From Pseudoneobacillus rhizosphaerae (lineage in GTDB: Bacteria; Bacillota; Bacilli; Bacillales; Cytobacillaceae), in assembly GCF_917563885.1 (NCBI RefSeq), contig NZ_CAKJTG010000014.1:1-64000 (forward strand): a stretch of 64,000 nucleotides of DNA. The letters run 5' to 3'. Made by a program: the position numbers and the translations under genes. Shown one piece after another: positions 8,133-17,717 of this stretch (position 1 is its first letter; every line of letters begins with the position of its first letter). The notes beneath the pieces are model-generated. The model saw only the letters and a list, made by a program, of their open reading frames with translations. It had not been told where the DNA came from and ran no database searches.

Positions 8133-8933
8133 ATGCCAGAACGCCGCAATGTTTATTTTTACCATCCTATGGATACATCTATGAAGGAAAAGGTAGAACC
8201 GTTATATGATTTAGCCCAACGTTATGGATTTAATATTGTTAAGGATTATAAAGATGCTAATATTGTTATTAGTATAGGTGGAGATGGAACGTTTTTACAA
8301 GCTGTAAGAAAAACAGGTTTCCGAGAAGATTGTTTATACGCTGGGATAACTACCTCACGGAAATTAAGTATGTATTGTGATTTCCAAATTGATGATACTT
8401 CTAAAATGATCGAAGCCATTACAAATGAGCAAATTGAAGTTCGCCGTTATCCAACAATTGATGTAACGGTTGACAATCAATTCTCATTCAAGTGCTTGAA
8501 TGAATTTAGCATTCGTTCTGCTATCATAAGGCCTTTTGTTATGGATGTATTTATCGATACTCTGCATTTCGAAACTTTCCGCGGGGACGGAATGATTGTT
8601 GCCACTCCAACTGGAAGTACCGCATATAATAAATCGGTCAATGGAGCTGTCGTCGATCCGATGCTTCCTTGTTTGCAGGTAACGGAGCTTGCCTCTGTTA
8701 ATACTAATCAATATCGTACACTTGGTTCATCGTTTATCCTAAGTGGTGATCGTCAATTAACTTTGAAAGTTGTACAGGACGGAAATGACCATCCAACTAT
8801 GGGCATGGACAATGAAGCATTAAGTGTTCAACATGTTGAGAGTATTCATATTAAATTAAGTGACAGTAAAATTAAGACGGTCAAATTAAAGGATAATTCC
8901 TTCTGGGAAAAAGTGAAAAGAACTTACTTATAA
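8133..8933 (+). CDS. nadK2: NAD kinase (second Bacillus paralogue)
   Basis: Phosphorylates NAD to NADP with ATP in the cytosol. At 266 aa it matches the B. subtilis YtdI type. Diagnostic motifs: GGDGT at residues 49-53 (phosphate binding), an NE/FS segment (CLNEFSI), and TPTGSTAYNKS, which contacts the substrate. The ATG at 8133 follows GGAGGAATT; the TTG at 8118 is inside that ribosome binding site. It has its own promoter and a terminator just downstream, so it is monocistronic. Bacillus genomes usually carry a second NAD kinase gene elsewhere, so this is probably one of two. Confidence 0.93.
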   Translation: MPERRNVYFYHPMDTSMKEKVEPLYDLAQRYGFNIVKDYKDANIVISIGGDGTFLQAVRKTGFREDCLYAGITTSRKLSMYCDFQIDDTSKMIEAITNEQIEVRRYPTIDVTVDNQFSFKCLNEFSIRSAIIRPFVMDVFIDTLHFETFRGDGMIVATPTGSTAYNKSVNGAVVDPMLPCLQVTELASVNTNQYRTLGSSFILSGDRQLTLKVVQDGNDHPTMGMDNEALSVQHVESIHIKLSDSKIKTVKLKDNSFWEKVKRTYL

Positions 8934-8940
8934 TTGTAAT

Positions 8941-8970
8941 GAAAAGGGCCTGACTTTTGTCAGGCTCTTT
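8941..8970. terminator. Terminator between nadK2 and rarD
   Basis: GGGCCTGAC and GTCAGGCTC stem between convergent genes, with modest T tracts on both strands. Confidence 0.8.
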
Positions 8971-8974
8971 CGTG

Positions 8975-9898
8975 TTATGCAGGTAAGTCCTTTTTCCGTT
9001 TGGTGATGCTGACGAAAAGCTTTGTTTTTGACAATGAATAAATCGTCAACGCTGACCAGATAAATACAAATGCAAGTAAATGTGATTTTGAGAAATGTTC
9101 ACCATATACAAATATTCCTAACATGAGCGAGATTGTTGGCGCAATGTATTGGAGAAATCCAAGTGTTGACAATGGTATCTTTTGTGCACCAATCGCAAAA
9201 AAGAGCAATGGTGTTGCCGTAGCCGCACCCGCACCGATTAATAGAATATCAATTGTTGGTGAAATCGCAAAAAAGGAACTGTTTCCTTGTACAAATAAAT
9301 AGACCATATAAATGACTCCAAGAGGAGTAACTATCATCGTTTCGAGTGTTAAACCAATCGCCGAATCCACCTTAATCATCTTTTTTGCTAATCCGTATAA
9401 CCCAAAAGATAAGGCTAAGGTTACTGATATCCAAGGGAAGCTACCATAGTTTAAAGTTAACACTAATACCCCTATCGCCGCTAGAATTAGTGATGCAATC
9501 TGAGGAATACTTAACTTTTCTTTTAAAATAATTAACCCCAATAAGACACTCACTAATGGGTTAATATAATATCCAAGACTTGCCTCAATCATATGATTAC
9601 TATTTACCGCCCAAATATAAATAAACCAATTACAAGATATAAGTACAGATGCGAGCATCAACGCTACTAATTGCTTTTTATGTGCCCACAATTGTTGTAG
9701 CGTTTCTTTTAATCTACTAATCTTTTTTGTTATTGCTAACAGCATGACCATAAAAACAAACGACCACACAACTCGATTAGCCAAAATCTCTTCTGAACTA
9801 ACTACATCTACCAACTTCCAATATATTGGTAATAGCCCCCAAATCAAATACGACCATGCTGCCGATATAACACCTACCTGGTATTCACTACGTTTCAT
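8975..9898 (-). CDS. rarD: RarD-type EamA transporter
   Basis: 307 aa with ten evident hydrophobic segments in the two-repeat EamA/DMT layout. The start region AAWSYLIWGLLPIYWKLV is characteristic of RarD proteins (historically 'chloramphenicol-sensitive protein'). The physiological substrate of RarD proteins is not firmly known; they are inner-membrane drug/metabolite transporters. The ATG is preceded by GAGGCG. It is convergent with nadK2 and downstream of the ytcJ-like gene on the same strand. From memory, B. subtilis has ytdI and ytcJ next to each other here, so rarD appears to be an extra gene. Confidence 0.88.
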   Translation of the reverse strand: MKRSEYQVGVISAAWSYLIWGLLPIYWKLVDVVSSEEILANRVVWSFVFMVMLLAITKKISRLKETLQQLWAHKKQLVALMLASVLISCNWFIYIWAVNSNHMIEASLGYYINPLVSVLLGLIILKEKLSIPQIASLILAAIGVLVLTLNYGSFPWISVTLALSFGLYGLAKKMIKVDSAIGLTLETMIVTPLGVIYMVYLFVQGNSSFFAISPTIDILLIGAGAATATPLLFFAIGAQKIPLSTLGFLQYIAPTISLMLGIFVYGEHFSKSHLLAFVFIWSALTIYSLSKTKLFVSITKRKKDLPA

Positions 9899-10060
9899 TC
9901 AACGCGCCTCGATTCATTAGAGATTCGAAATAATATTAATTAATTATAAGTCGAAATGAAAAAAGCGCAATAGCTTTATTGAAATAAAAATGGTTGTTTA
10001 TTCCAGATTGGTAGTTCTCATGAGTAAAGTATGTGCATAGTATGATTGTTTTTTTGAGAT

Positions 10061-11650
10061 TTAATCCTGATAAACAATCTCTCCACCAATAACAGTCATT
10101 TTCACTTTCAAATCAGAAATTTTATCTTCTGAAATAGTAAAGATATCTTTTTCTAGCACAGTGAAGTCCGCTAAGTGCCCTTCTTTTATCATCCCTCGAT
10201 CATTCTCATGGCAAATCGCGTATGCACTACCCTTTGTAAAGAGTGAAACAGCCTCATAAACAGACAGTTTCTCTTTTTCTCCATAAACAGTTCGTGTCGG
10301 GTCATTTAGATTAGTTCGTGTGACAGCAGCATGAATTCCCCATAATGGATTAAGTGGCTCAATCGGAGCATCTGATCCTCCAGCACAAGGTATCCCTGAA
10401 TCCAACAAAGTTTTCCAAGCATAGCAATAGTCCATACGCTCAGGTCCGATTCTATCTATAACCCATGGGAAATCAGCGGCAAGAAATCTAGGCTGCAAAT
10501 CTAAAATCAGTGAAGGCAATTTTTTTGCACGTTCAATTAATTCTTCTCTCAAAATTTGAGCATGGATGATACGGTCTCTCCCATTCTTAACTGGATATGC
10601 CTCCATCGCATTTAAAGCATACTCAAACGCTAAATCCCCGATTGTATGAATCGCAACAGGCAACCCCAATTTTCTTGCCTTGTCGAAAAGCTCATTGAGT
10701 TCCTCTTGGGAAAAAATCGCAACCCCATTTGTTGAAGGATCATCAGCATATGGATAACTCAATAATGCTGTTCTTCCACCCAATGCACCATCAGCAAAAA
10801 TCTTCATCGCACCAAACTCAATTCCTAAATCACCAGAATAAGGCTCAAATCCAGCTTGCTTCATTTCAGAAACCACTTCATGATGGACTAATAAATGTGC
10901 TCGAAACGTTAATCCGTTTTCTTTAATAACTTTTTCAAACGTTTCATATGTATCTTGAAACCCACTGTAATAGTATAAATCTTCTGTATGTCCACCAGTT
11001 AAACCTAATTTATAGGCGTCATTAATTGCCGCTGTCATAGCACGTTCTAAATATTCCTTCGATACTTTTGGTAGTACCTCATAGATAAGCTCTTGTGCTT
11101 GATCCTTGAGCAGTCCAGTTAGTTCTCCTTGATCATTCTTTTCTAGAACCCCACCTGGAGGTGTATTTGTATTTTTAGTAATGCCCGCCAATTCAAGCGC
11201 TATAGAATTCACAACCAATGCGTGTCTACAAACTCTTTTTAACATAACAGGTGAATCCGCGACAATTTCATCTAGCTCTTGTAAGGTTATGGGTTCAGCC
11301 GACTCCCATAAATTCTCATTCCAACCTTCACCGATAATCCACTCACCTTTAGAAAAGGAAGCTGCATACTCCTTTACTGCAGCTAATGCTTCTGCTTTCG
11401 ATAAATATTTAGACAAATCCAATCTAATTAATGTTTCTCCATGACCAATCAAGTGTAAATGACTATCCACAAAGCCAGGTAGCATCGTCGCACCTTGTAA
11501 ATCAATAGACTCCGTAATATCAAAATTTCCTTCTAAATCTTGTTTTGTGCCAATAGCAATAATGTGATTATCCTTTGTTAAAACAGCTTCCACTTGTTGT
11601 CCTTCAGCACTTAATGTATATATATTTCCACCAAACCATAATTTCCCCAT
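10061..11650 (-). CDS. ytcJ: Amidohydrolase family 3 protein, YtcJ-like
   Basis: 529 aa metal-dependent amidohydrolase of the YtcJ family. Metal ligands are visible: HLH in GFVDSHLHLIGHGE near residue 65, a catalytic-barrel lysine region (AMKIFADGALGGRT), HTIGD around 345, HAQIL and the late GGSDAPIEPLNP aspartate. The C-terminal beta-sandwich (KEGHLADFTVLEKDIF) closes the fold. There is no signal peptide, so it is cytosolic. Such enzymes hydrolyse C-N bonds, often N-substituted amides or formyl groups, but the substrate of this one cannot be read from sequence. ATG with AAGGGGAG upstream. It follows the acyl-CoA synthetase gene after a terminator. Confidence 0.9.
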   Translation of the reverse strand: MGKLWFGGNIYTLSAEGQQVEAVLTKDNHIIAIGTKQDLEGNFDITESIDLQGATMLPGFVDSHLHLIGHGETLIRLDLSKYLSKAEALAAVKEYAASFSKGEWIIGEGWNENLWESAEPITLQELDEIVADSPVMLKRVCRHALVVNSIALELAGITKNTNTPPGGVLEKNDQGELTGLLKDQAQELIYEVLPKVSKEYLERAMTAAINDAYKLGLTGGHTEDLYYYSGFQDTYETFEKVIKENGLTFRAHLLVHHEVVSEMKQAGFEPYSGDLGIEFGAMKIFADGALGGRTALLSYPYADDPSTNGVAIFSQEELNELFDKARKLGLPVAIHTIGDLAFEYALNAMEAYPVKNGRDRIIHAQILREELIERAKKLPSLILDLQPRFLAADFPWVIDRIGPERMDYCYAWKTLLDSGIPCAGGSDAPIEPLNPLWGIHAAVTRTNLNDPTRTVYGEKEKLSVYEAVSLFTKGSAYAICHENDRGMIKEGHLADFTVLEKDIFTISEDKISDLKVKMTVIGGEIVYQD

Positions 11651-11669
11651 ATTTACTCCCCTTTTTAAA

Positions 11670-11706
11670 AATTAAAATGCAGAAAAGTAGTCTCCTCTGC
11701 ATTTTA
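11670..11706 (-). terminator. Terminator of the acyl-CoA synthetase gene
   Basis: AAAATGCAGA and TCTGCATTTT stem followed by a T-rich tract on the minus strand, 13 bp past the stop. Confidence 0.8.
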
Positions 11707-11718
11707 TTTTACTAAATA

Positions 11719-13305
11719 TTAATTTTGCTTTATAGCCTGTAATTCTTTTTGGCGAAGCTCAATACGGCGAATTTTCCCTGAAGTAGTTTTTGGCAGCTCA
11801 GATAGGAATTCAATTTTTCTAGGATACTTGTATGGAGCTGTTAGTTCCTTCACATGGTCTTGCAGTGTTTTCACGATGTCTGGGGTATTGGCATCCACCC
11901 CATCTCTTAACACTACAAATGCTTTTACAATATTTCCACGAAGCTCATCTGGACTAGCCACAACAGCACACTCTTTAACAAGTGGGTGTTTAACTAGAGC
12001 ATCTTCGACTTCAAAGGGTCCAATTGTATAGCCAGAAGAAATAATGATATCGTCTCCACGTCCTTCAAACCAAAAATAACCATCCTCATCCATTTTGGCT
12101 TTATCGCCTGTTATATAATAATCTCCTCTGAACTGCATTGCTGTTCGTTCAGGGTCTTTATAATAATTTTTAAATAGTGCAGGTGTTTCAATATGTACAG
12201 CTATATCCCCTACTTCACCAACTCTACATCGTTTACCTTCCTCATCAATAATCTCAACACGGTTTCCTGGAGTTGGCTTACCCATAGAACCAGACTTTAA
12301 AGACATCTCTTTCGTGATTCCGACAAGTAATGTATTTTCGGTTTGCCCATAACCATCACGGACATCAACCTGGAAATACTTTCTAAAGGTATCAATCACT
12401 TCACGATTTAATGGTTCTCCTGCAGATACAGCACTGTGCAGATTACTTAACTTAAATTCCGATAAAGAATCTACCTTGGCCATTAATCGATATTCTGTTG
12501 GTGTACAGCATAATACATTCACCTGATATTTTTCTAAAAGCTGCAAATATTTTACTGGTTCGAACTTCCCGTGATACACAAGACCAGTTCCCCCAGATCC
12601 TAATACGGAAAGAAACGGACTCCAAATCCATTTTTGCCATCCAGGTCCTGCTGTTGCCCAAACGGTATCACCTTCTTCGATACATAACCAGTTTTTCGCT
12701 GCAGTTTGTAGATGTGCAAATGCCCAACCATGAGTATGGACGACACCCTTAGGATTTCCTGTCGTTCCAGAAGTATAGGATAAAAACGCCATGTCATCAC
12801 GATGTGTATTAGCTAAGTTTAATTCCTCAGATGCGTTTTCCAGTTCTTGATCTAAAAGACACCAACCTTCCGCATCATTGCCGATCACAAACTTTTGAAT
12901 ATTCTTCATCTCGTCGATACCATTGAATTGCTCCACATACTCATGAAAGCTAATAACACCCTTTACATCGCCATGATTAATGCGATACTGTAAGTCCTTT
13001 GTACGTAATAATTCTGAGCTTGGTATAACCACTAACCCTACTTTAAGTGCCGCAAGATAGACTTGATAGGCTTCGATTAATCTAGGGATGATGACGAGTA
13101 CCGTATCTCCTTGTGTTAATCCCTTATTAATAAAAACATTACCAATTTTATTCACATTCTTCATCAAGCTTGCGTATGTAACTTCCTTTGTATGACCTTC
13201 TTCATTTTCCCATTTCAAAGCGATTTTCGATGAATCTTGCGCAAATCTATCCATTTCACTTACAAGATTATACTTTTCTGGAGCAATTAAATCTTTACGT
13301 TCCAA
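11719..13305 (-). CDS. ytcI: AMP-forming acyl-CoA synthetase, MbcS/YtcI-like
   Basis: 528 aa member of the ANL adenylate-forming superfamily. It activates a carboxylic acid to acyl-AMP, then to acyl-CoA. The P-loop-like signature is LSYTSGTTGNPKGVVHTHG, the A5 block DGYGQTE, the A7 aspartate in YYITGDKAKMDEDGYFWFEGR, and the A10 lysine in LPKTTSGKIRR. Related Bacillus enzymes act on short branched acids such as isobutyrate and 2-methylbutyrate, which feed branched-chain membrane lipids; the same substrate here is inference. The start is a TTG preceded by GAGGGGGAAGAG. It differs from acsA at 28346-30064, which is the acetate enzyme. Confidence 0.88.
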   Translation of the reverse strand: MERKDLIAPEKYNLVSEMDRFAQDSSKIALKWENEEGHTKEVTYASLMKNVNKIGNVFINKGLTQGDTVLVIIPRLIEAYQVYLAALKVGLVVIPSSELLRTKDLQYRINHGDVKGVISFHEYVEQFNGIDEMKNIQKFVIGNDAEGWCLLDQELENASEELNLANTHRDDMAFLSYTSGTTGNPKGVVHTHGWAFAHLQTAAKNWLCIEEGDTVWATAGPGWQKWIWSPFLSVLGSGGTGLVYHGKFEPVKYLQLLEKYQVNVLCCTPTEYRLMAKVDSLSEFKLSNLHSAVSAGEPLNREVIDTFRKYFQVDVRDGYGQTENTLLVGITKEMSLKSGSMGKPTPGNRVEIIDEEGKRCRVGEVGDIAVHIETPALFKNYYKDPERTAMQFRGDYYITGDKAKMDEDGYFWFEGRGDDIIISSGYTIGPFEVEDALVKHPLVKECAVVASPDELRGNIVKAFVVLRDGVDANTPDIVKTLQDHVKELTAPYKYPRKIEFLSELPKTTSGKIRRIELRQKELQAIKQN

Positions 13306-13393
13306 AATCTCTTCCCCCTCTACGAAAATGCTTATATTGCCTAATTATTATTATACAAAATTATTATAAAATTTAAAATATTTTATTTGACGT

Positions 13394-13423
13394 TAAAAAG
13401 GAGTGGGTTTTATCCCACTCCTT
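13394..13423 (-). terminator. Terminator of the SASP gene
   Basis: AAGGAGTGGG and CCCACTCCTT form a perfect 10-bp stem followed by five T on the minus strand. Confidence 0.92.
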
Positions 13424-13444
13424 GTAGCCATTTCTATTTAGTTA

Positions 13445-13651
13445 TTAGCGAGAGAATCCTCCGCCTAATTGTTGCTCAGCCATTTGAACTAAGCGTTTTG
13501 TGATCTCACCACCAACTGAACCGTTAGCGCGAGATGTAGTGTCTGCCCCAAGGTTAACTCCGAACTCATTTGCAATTTCATACTTCATTTGGTCTAGAGC
13601 TTGTTGTACACCTGGAACTAAAAGTTGATTTGAGTTGTTGTTGTTTGCCAT
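13445..13651 (-). CDS. sspA: Alpha/beta-type small acid-soluble spore protein
   Basis: 68 aa. SASPs coat DNA in the forespore, protect it from UV and heat, and are degraded on germination for amino acids. The GPR protease recognition site is visible as [11 protein letters not shown] at about residues 25-35. The two conserved helices ([18 protein letters not shown] and [18 protein letters not shown]) are intact. A strong AAGGAGGTGAT ribosome binding site precedes the ATG. A forespore sigma-G-type promoter is plausible upstream. Position beside thiI and the ytcI gene matches B. subtilis sspA, which is the basis for the symbol; Bacillus genomes carry several paralogues. Confidence 0.93.
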   Translation of the reverse strand: MANNNNSNQLLVPGVQQALDQMKYEIANEFGVNLGADTTSRANGSVGGEITKRLVQMAEQQLGGGFSR

Positions 13652-13710
13652 GTGATATCACCTCCTTGTGAGTATAGATTGTGTAGAATCCTTTACCTTC
13701 ATTCACAAGT

Positions 13711-13739
13711 TTAATTGGTAATTGTTCACAATTTATTCA
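13711..13739 (-). promoter_or_regulatory. Possible sigma-G promoter of the SASP gene
   Basis: TGAATA (13739-13734) matches the sigma-G -35. CAATTAA (13717-13711), 16 bp downstream, is a degenerate version of the CATNNTA -10. Placement 60 bp before the start codon is reasonable. Confidence 0.4.
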
Positions 13740-13756
13740 TAAAGTCTATTCTCTCA

Positions 13757-14965
13757 TTAAAATAAATCTTCAATTACATTTTGCTTCAATGACTCACCTG
13801 GTCGAATAATCATTAATTCTGTATTATCCACTGCCTTTTGAATAAATGGTTCAAAATCAACAAAACTTTCGAAATGCTCCACTTTATCAAGCTTTGGTTT
13901 TGTTTTAGGTGAGGATGGAACAAAAATAGTGCAGCAATCCTCAAAAGGACGAATGGAAATATCATACGTATCAATTTGTTGAGCAAGCGAAATAATTTCA
14001 GTTTTATCCATCATTACTAAAGGTCTCAGTATAGGAGTATTTGTTACTTGATTAATTGTATACATACTTTCTAACGTTTGACTGGCAACTTGTCCTAAAC
14101 TTTCACCAGTTATTATCGCTAGCCCATTTTGTCTTCTACGAATTTCATCAGTAATTCGAAGCATTAATCTTCTAGTCGTTGTCATCGTATAGTTGCTTGG
14201 TACTTGATCTTGAATCATTTGTTGAATTTCAGTAAATGGCACAATATGAAGAGCAATGGTCCCACTAATATTGGCAAGCTTTTCGGTGAGATCAATTACC
14301 TTTTGCTTTGCTCGTTCACTTGTAAAAGGTGGACTATAGAAATGAACTCCTTCAATTTCCACACCTCTTTTTAGTGATAAATAGCCAGCAACTGGACTAT
14401 CAATTCCTCCGGATAACATGAGCATGGCTTTTCCATTTGAACCAACAGGATACCCTCCAGCCCCTAGAATATTTTCACAGTATAGATAGGCCGCTTCCGC
14501 CCGAACTTCTATTCGAAGATTAATATCAGGCTGTTTTACATTAACCTTTAATCCAGGAATGTTAATGAGGAGATGGGCCCCAAATTCACGATTCATTTCA
14601 TCCGTACCTAGCTCGAACGTTTTATCAATTCTTTTTGCCGAGACTTTAAAACACAATCCAGGCTGATATAATTTTTGAACGAGTGACAAAGCGATTTGCT
14701 TCATTAACTCGACGTTTTTTTCTACTTTAACAGCAGGACTAAACGATTGGATACCAAAGATATTTTTTAGAGCTTTGGCAATATCTTCGACTTTCTCTTC
14801 TCCTAAAAGGATGTACATTCTTTCACGGTCTGCCTCAATAGTGGCGGTAGGAAAATTACGAATCACTCTATTAATACTTCTTTTTAATTTATCAACGAAT
14901 TTATTACGGTTTCGCCCTTTAGTAGAGAGCTCACCATAACGAACGAGAATGCGATCATACTTCAT
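13757..14965 (-). CDS. thiI: tRNA 4-thiouridine synthetase ThiI
   Basis: 402 aa. ThiI adenylates U8 of tRNA and transfers sulfur delivered by a cysteine desulfurase. Layout: N-terminal ferredoxin-like region, THUMP domain (about 60-165) and an adenylation domain with the PP-loop SGGIDSP at residues 185-191. It ends at about 400 aa and lacks the C-terminal rhodanese domain of E. coli ThiI, as is normal in Bacillus; there the partner desulfurase supplies sulfur. Its start overlaps the 3' end of the upstream desulfurase gene by 11 bp, pointing to translational coupling and a dedicated pair. Confidence 0.95.
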   Translation of the reverse strand: MKYDRILVRYGELSTKGRNRNKFVDKLKRSINRVIRNFPTATIEADRERMYILLGEEKVEDIAKALKNIFGIQSFSPAVKVEKNVELMKQIALSLVQKLYQPGLCFKVSAKRIDKTFELGTDEMNREFGAHLLINIPGLKVNVKQPDINLRIEVRAEAAYLYCENILGAGGYPVGSNGKAMLMLSGGIDSPVAGYLSLKRGVEIEGVHFYSPPFTSERAKQKVIDLTEKLANISGTIALHIVPFTEIQQMIQDQVPSNYTMTTTRRLMLRITDEIRRRQNGLAIITGESLGQVASQTLESMYTINQVTNTPILRPLVMMDKTEIISLAQQIDTYDISIRPFEDCCTIFVPSSPKTKPKLDKVEHFESFVDFEPFIQKAVDNTELMIIRPGESLKQNVIEDLF

Positions 14966-16109
14966 TGTTTATCATTGTCCTTCCTAATTTTTGTATCGTT
15001 TGTTGTAAGGCTTTTATCACTTTTCTTGCTTCTACATCTGTATTTTCAAAGGATAAGCTTATCCTAATAGCACTTTTGGCGATTTCTTCATCTACCCCCA
15101 TCCCTAAAAGGGTGTGGCTAACCGTTTTAATTTTAGAGGAACATGCACTTGTTGTCGAAACAAAGATATTAGATTCCTCAAGAGCATGTACGACTACTTC
15201 TGACTTAAAGCCTTTTATTGAAAAATTAAGGATATGAGGAGCACTATTTTCAAAAGGAGTGTGAATGATTATTTCGTTCTCCTTTTTCAACTCTTCAATA
15301 ATAATTTTTTTGACATTAACAACATTTGGCAGCTCTTTTTCCATTTTTTCTGTGGAAAGTCGAAGCGCTTTTGCCATTGCCACAATACCCGCGACGTTTT
15401 CGGTGCCACTTCTTATTGTCCATTCTTGATTACCTCCAGTTAAGAGGGGAGAGATTCGTAATCCCTCACGGATAAACAATAAACCATTCCCTTTTAATCC
15501 ATGAAATTTATGAGCAGAAATCGAACATAAATCAATTCCACATTCATGAAAATCAAGCGGTACTTTTGTCACACCTTGAACATGATCTACATGAAAAAGA
15601 ATTTTCGGATACTTTTTTAATATTTCTCCAACTTCTCTAATCGGTTGGATTGAGCCAACTTCATTATTTACATGAATCATTGACACTAAGATCGTTTCTT
15701 CGCGAATAGATTCTTTTAATTCCTTTATGTTTATTCTTCCTTCTGAAGTAACAGGAAGATACGTAATTTCAAACCCTTGTCCCTTTAATTGCTCCAATGA
15801 CTCTCTGATGGAAGGATGCTCAATGGTTGTTGAAATGATGTGGTTTCCTCTATTTTTGTACATCATTGCAGAACCTTTTATTGCTAAATTATTACTTTCT
15901 GTACCACCCGAGGTAAAATAAATTTCACGTGGCTTTATATTAAGTAATTGTGCCAATTGATTTCTCGCTTGATTGATTAAACCTTCTGCTTGTCCACCTA
16001 GCTTGTGAAGCGATGAAGGATTGGCAAAATAGTCATTAGATACCTTTACGAAAGACTCGATTACTTCTTTATATGGTTTTGTTGTTGCACTATTATCAAA
16101 ATAAATCAT
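14955..16109 (-). CDS. nifZ: Cysteine desulfurase (NifZ/IscS-type partner of ThiI)
   Basis: 384 aa PLP enzyme that takes sulfur from cysteine and holds it as a persulfide. The PLP lysine is K201 in SAHKFHGLKG, the upstream PLP-contact histidine is in TTIEHPSI, and the persulfide cysteine is C323 in STTSACSSK. The start at 16109 has AAAAGGAGAAAG before it; a longer reading frame upstream is ignored because homology starts at MIYFDNSATT. Overlap with thiI indicates the job is sulfur supply for s4U8 in tRNA, as shown for the B. subtilis NifZ-ThiI pair. Iron-sulfur assembly would use another desulfurase. Confidence 0.93.
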   Translation of the reverse strand: MIYFDNSATTKPYKEVIESFVKVSNDYFANPSSLHKLGGQAEGLINQARNQLAQLLNIKPREIYFTSGGTESNNLAIKGSAMMYKNRGNHIISTTIEHPSIRESLEQLKGQGFEITYLPVTSEGRINIKELKESIREETILVSMIHVNNEVGSIQPIREVGEILKKYPKILFHVDHVQGVTKVPLDFHECGIDLCSISAHKFHGLKGNGLLFIREGLRISPLLTGGNQEWTIRSGTENVAGIVAMAKALRLSTEKMEKELPNVVNVKKIIIEELKKENEIIIHTPFENSAPHILNFSIKGFKSEVVVHALEESNIFVSTTSACSSKIKTVSHTLLGMGVDEEIAKSAIRISLSFENTDVEARKVIKALQQTIQKLGRTMINNEV

Positions 16110-16243
16110 CAGCTTTCTCCTTTTGTGGTGCATTGTGCCAACAAATAATCTTAGCATAATTAGTAAAAAATGAACATGTAGTTTATGAATTCACTTGTTA
16201 AGGAATTATTTTAAAATACTAAATTTTAAGACTTAAATAATTT

Positions 16244-16274
16244 TCGACATTTTTTTCATCCGCTATGCTAATAT
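16244..16274 (+). promoter_or_regulatory. Predicted extended -10 promoter of brnQ
   Basis: TGC-TAATAT (-10 at 16269-16274) with TCGACA at 16244-16249, a 19-bp spacer; the TGN extension compensates for the long spacer. Confidence 0.5.
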
Positions 16275-16318
16275 GTTAAATGTTCTAAATTTTGATACAA
16301 CCTTAGGGGGATATATAT

Positions 16319-17656
16319 ATGAAAAAAAATTCTATTGCTCTACGGGAGGTAACCGCTATAGGCTTAATGCTTTTTGCCCTATTCTTTGGAGCTGGAAATA
16401 TGATATTCCCTCCATTTCTAGGTCAACAAGCTGGTACTAATGTTTGGCCAGCCGTTATCGGATTCCTTATTACCGGTGTAGGCTTACCTTTATTAGGTGT
16501 TATGGCTATTGCAAGGACTGGGGATTTGCAAACACTCTCTAAACGTGTTCACCCGCTATTTGCAATCATTTTTCCCTTTATACTATATTTAGCAATTGGA
16601 CCTTTCTTCGGAATACCTAGAACAGGGACAGTATCGTACGAAATAAGTGTTACACCGTTTTTATCAGCGGGCATGGCCAATAGCCCAATACCATTAATTT
16701 TATATAGTATTATCTTTTTTGGTATCACCGCTTGGCTTTCACTGAATCCTACCAAGTTAGTCAATCGAATTGGTAAAATTTTAACACCTGCATTATTAAT
16801 TATTATTGCCATTTTAGTTACGAAAAGCTTTATTACTCCCATGGGGGATTTTTCCCAGCCAACAGGAGATTATTTGAAAACACCATTTTTTACAGGTTTT
16901 ATCGAAGGCTATTTAACACTAGATGCATTAGCATCATTAGTATTTGGAATTGTCGTTATCAACTCTATACGTGATAAAGGTATAACAAATCGATCAACGG
17001 TAACTAAGGCTTGTATGACTGCTGGTGCAATTGCTGCAATCGGATTGGCAGCCGTATATTTATCTCTCACCTATATTGGCGCATCAAGCATTGATACTAT
17101 CGGCACCAAAGAAAACGGTGCTGTCCTACTATCGGATGCAGCAACACATTTATTTGGTTCGACAGGGTTAGTAATTCTTGGATTAGCAATCACACTTGCA
17201 TGTTTAACGACATCCATTGGATTAGTCTCCTCTTGTGCTCAATATTTTTCAACTATATTCCCTATGTGGTCTTATCGTACCTTAGTGTTTGTTTTAAGTC
17301 TTTTTAGTTTAGTGGTTGCCAATGCAGGTTTAACGCAATTAATAAATGTTTCTTTACCTATCCTTATGATGATTTATCCAATTGCGATTGTGTTAATCCT
17401 TTTATCCTATTTTCATAATTTCTTTAATGGATATTCTTTCGTTTATATTTTCGCTTTAATTCCAACAGGAGTTATTAGTTTTATTGATGGACTGAAAATG
17501 TCAGGCTTAGATCTTACTCCCCTAGTAATCGTATTATCCAAGCTACCTTTTTATAGTGAAGGTGTTGCTTGGGTTATACCCGCCTTAATAGGAGCATTAG
17601 TAGGTTATGTGATCTCCCTTATTTTTGGTGAAGCAAAGAAAAGCATTTTAAATTAG
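16319..17656 (+). CDS. braB: Branched-chain amino acid transporter, BrnQ/BraB family
   Basis: 445 aa integral membrane protein with about 12 hydrophobic segments. The LIVCS-family opening is present: FALFFGAGNMIFPPFLGQ followed by a G-rich second helix. The family takes up leucine, isoleucine and valine with sodium or protons. Start ATG with AGGGGG upstream. It stands between the nifZ-thiI pair and ezrA, the place of B. subtilis braB, hence the symbol. A strong terminator shared with ezrA lies directly downstream. No T-box is visible in the 160-bp leader. CodY control would be expected for such a gene but no convincing box was found. Confidence 0.93.
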   Translation: MKKNSIALREVTAIGLMLFALFFGAGNMIFPPFLGQQAGTNVWPAVIGFLITGVGLPLLGVMAIARTGDLQTLSKRVHPLFAIIFPFILYLAIGPFFGIPRTGTVSYEISVTPFLSAGMANSPIPLILYSIIFFGITAWLSLNPTKLVNRIGKILTPALLIIIAILVTKSFITPMGDFSQPTGDYLKTPFFTGFIEGYLTLDALASLVFGIVVINSIRDKGITNRSTVTKACMTAGAIAAIGLAAVYLSLTYIGASSIDTIGTKENGAVLLSDAATHLFGSTGLVILGLAITLACLTTSIGLVSSCAQYFSTIFPMWSYRTLVFVLSLFSLVVANAGLTQLINVSLPILMMIYPIAIVLILLSYFHNFFNGYSFVYIFALIPTGVISFIDGLKMSGLDLTPLVIVLSKLPFYSEGVAWVIPALIGALVGYVISLIFGEAKKSILN

Positions 17657-17670
17657 ATTTAAATGTAGAT

Positions 17671-17711
17671 AAAAAACGGAAGCCCCTAAGACAAGGAGCT
17701 TCCGTTTTTTT
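17671..17711. terminator. Bidirectional terminator between braB and ezrA
   Basis: AAAAACGGAAGC and GCTTCCGTTTTT arms with a 15-nt loop; T-rich on both strands, between convergent genes. Confidence 0.92.
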
Positions 17712-17717
17712 CTATAT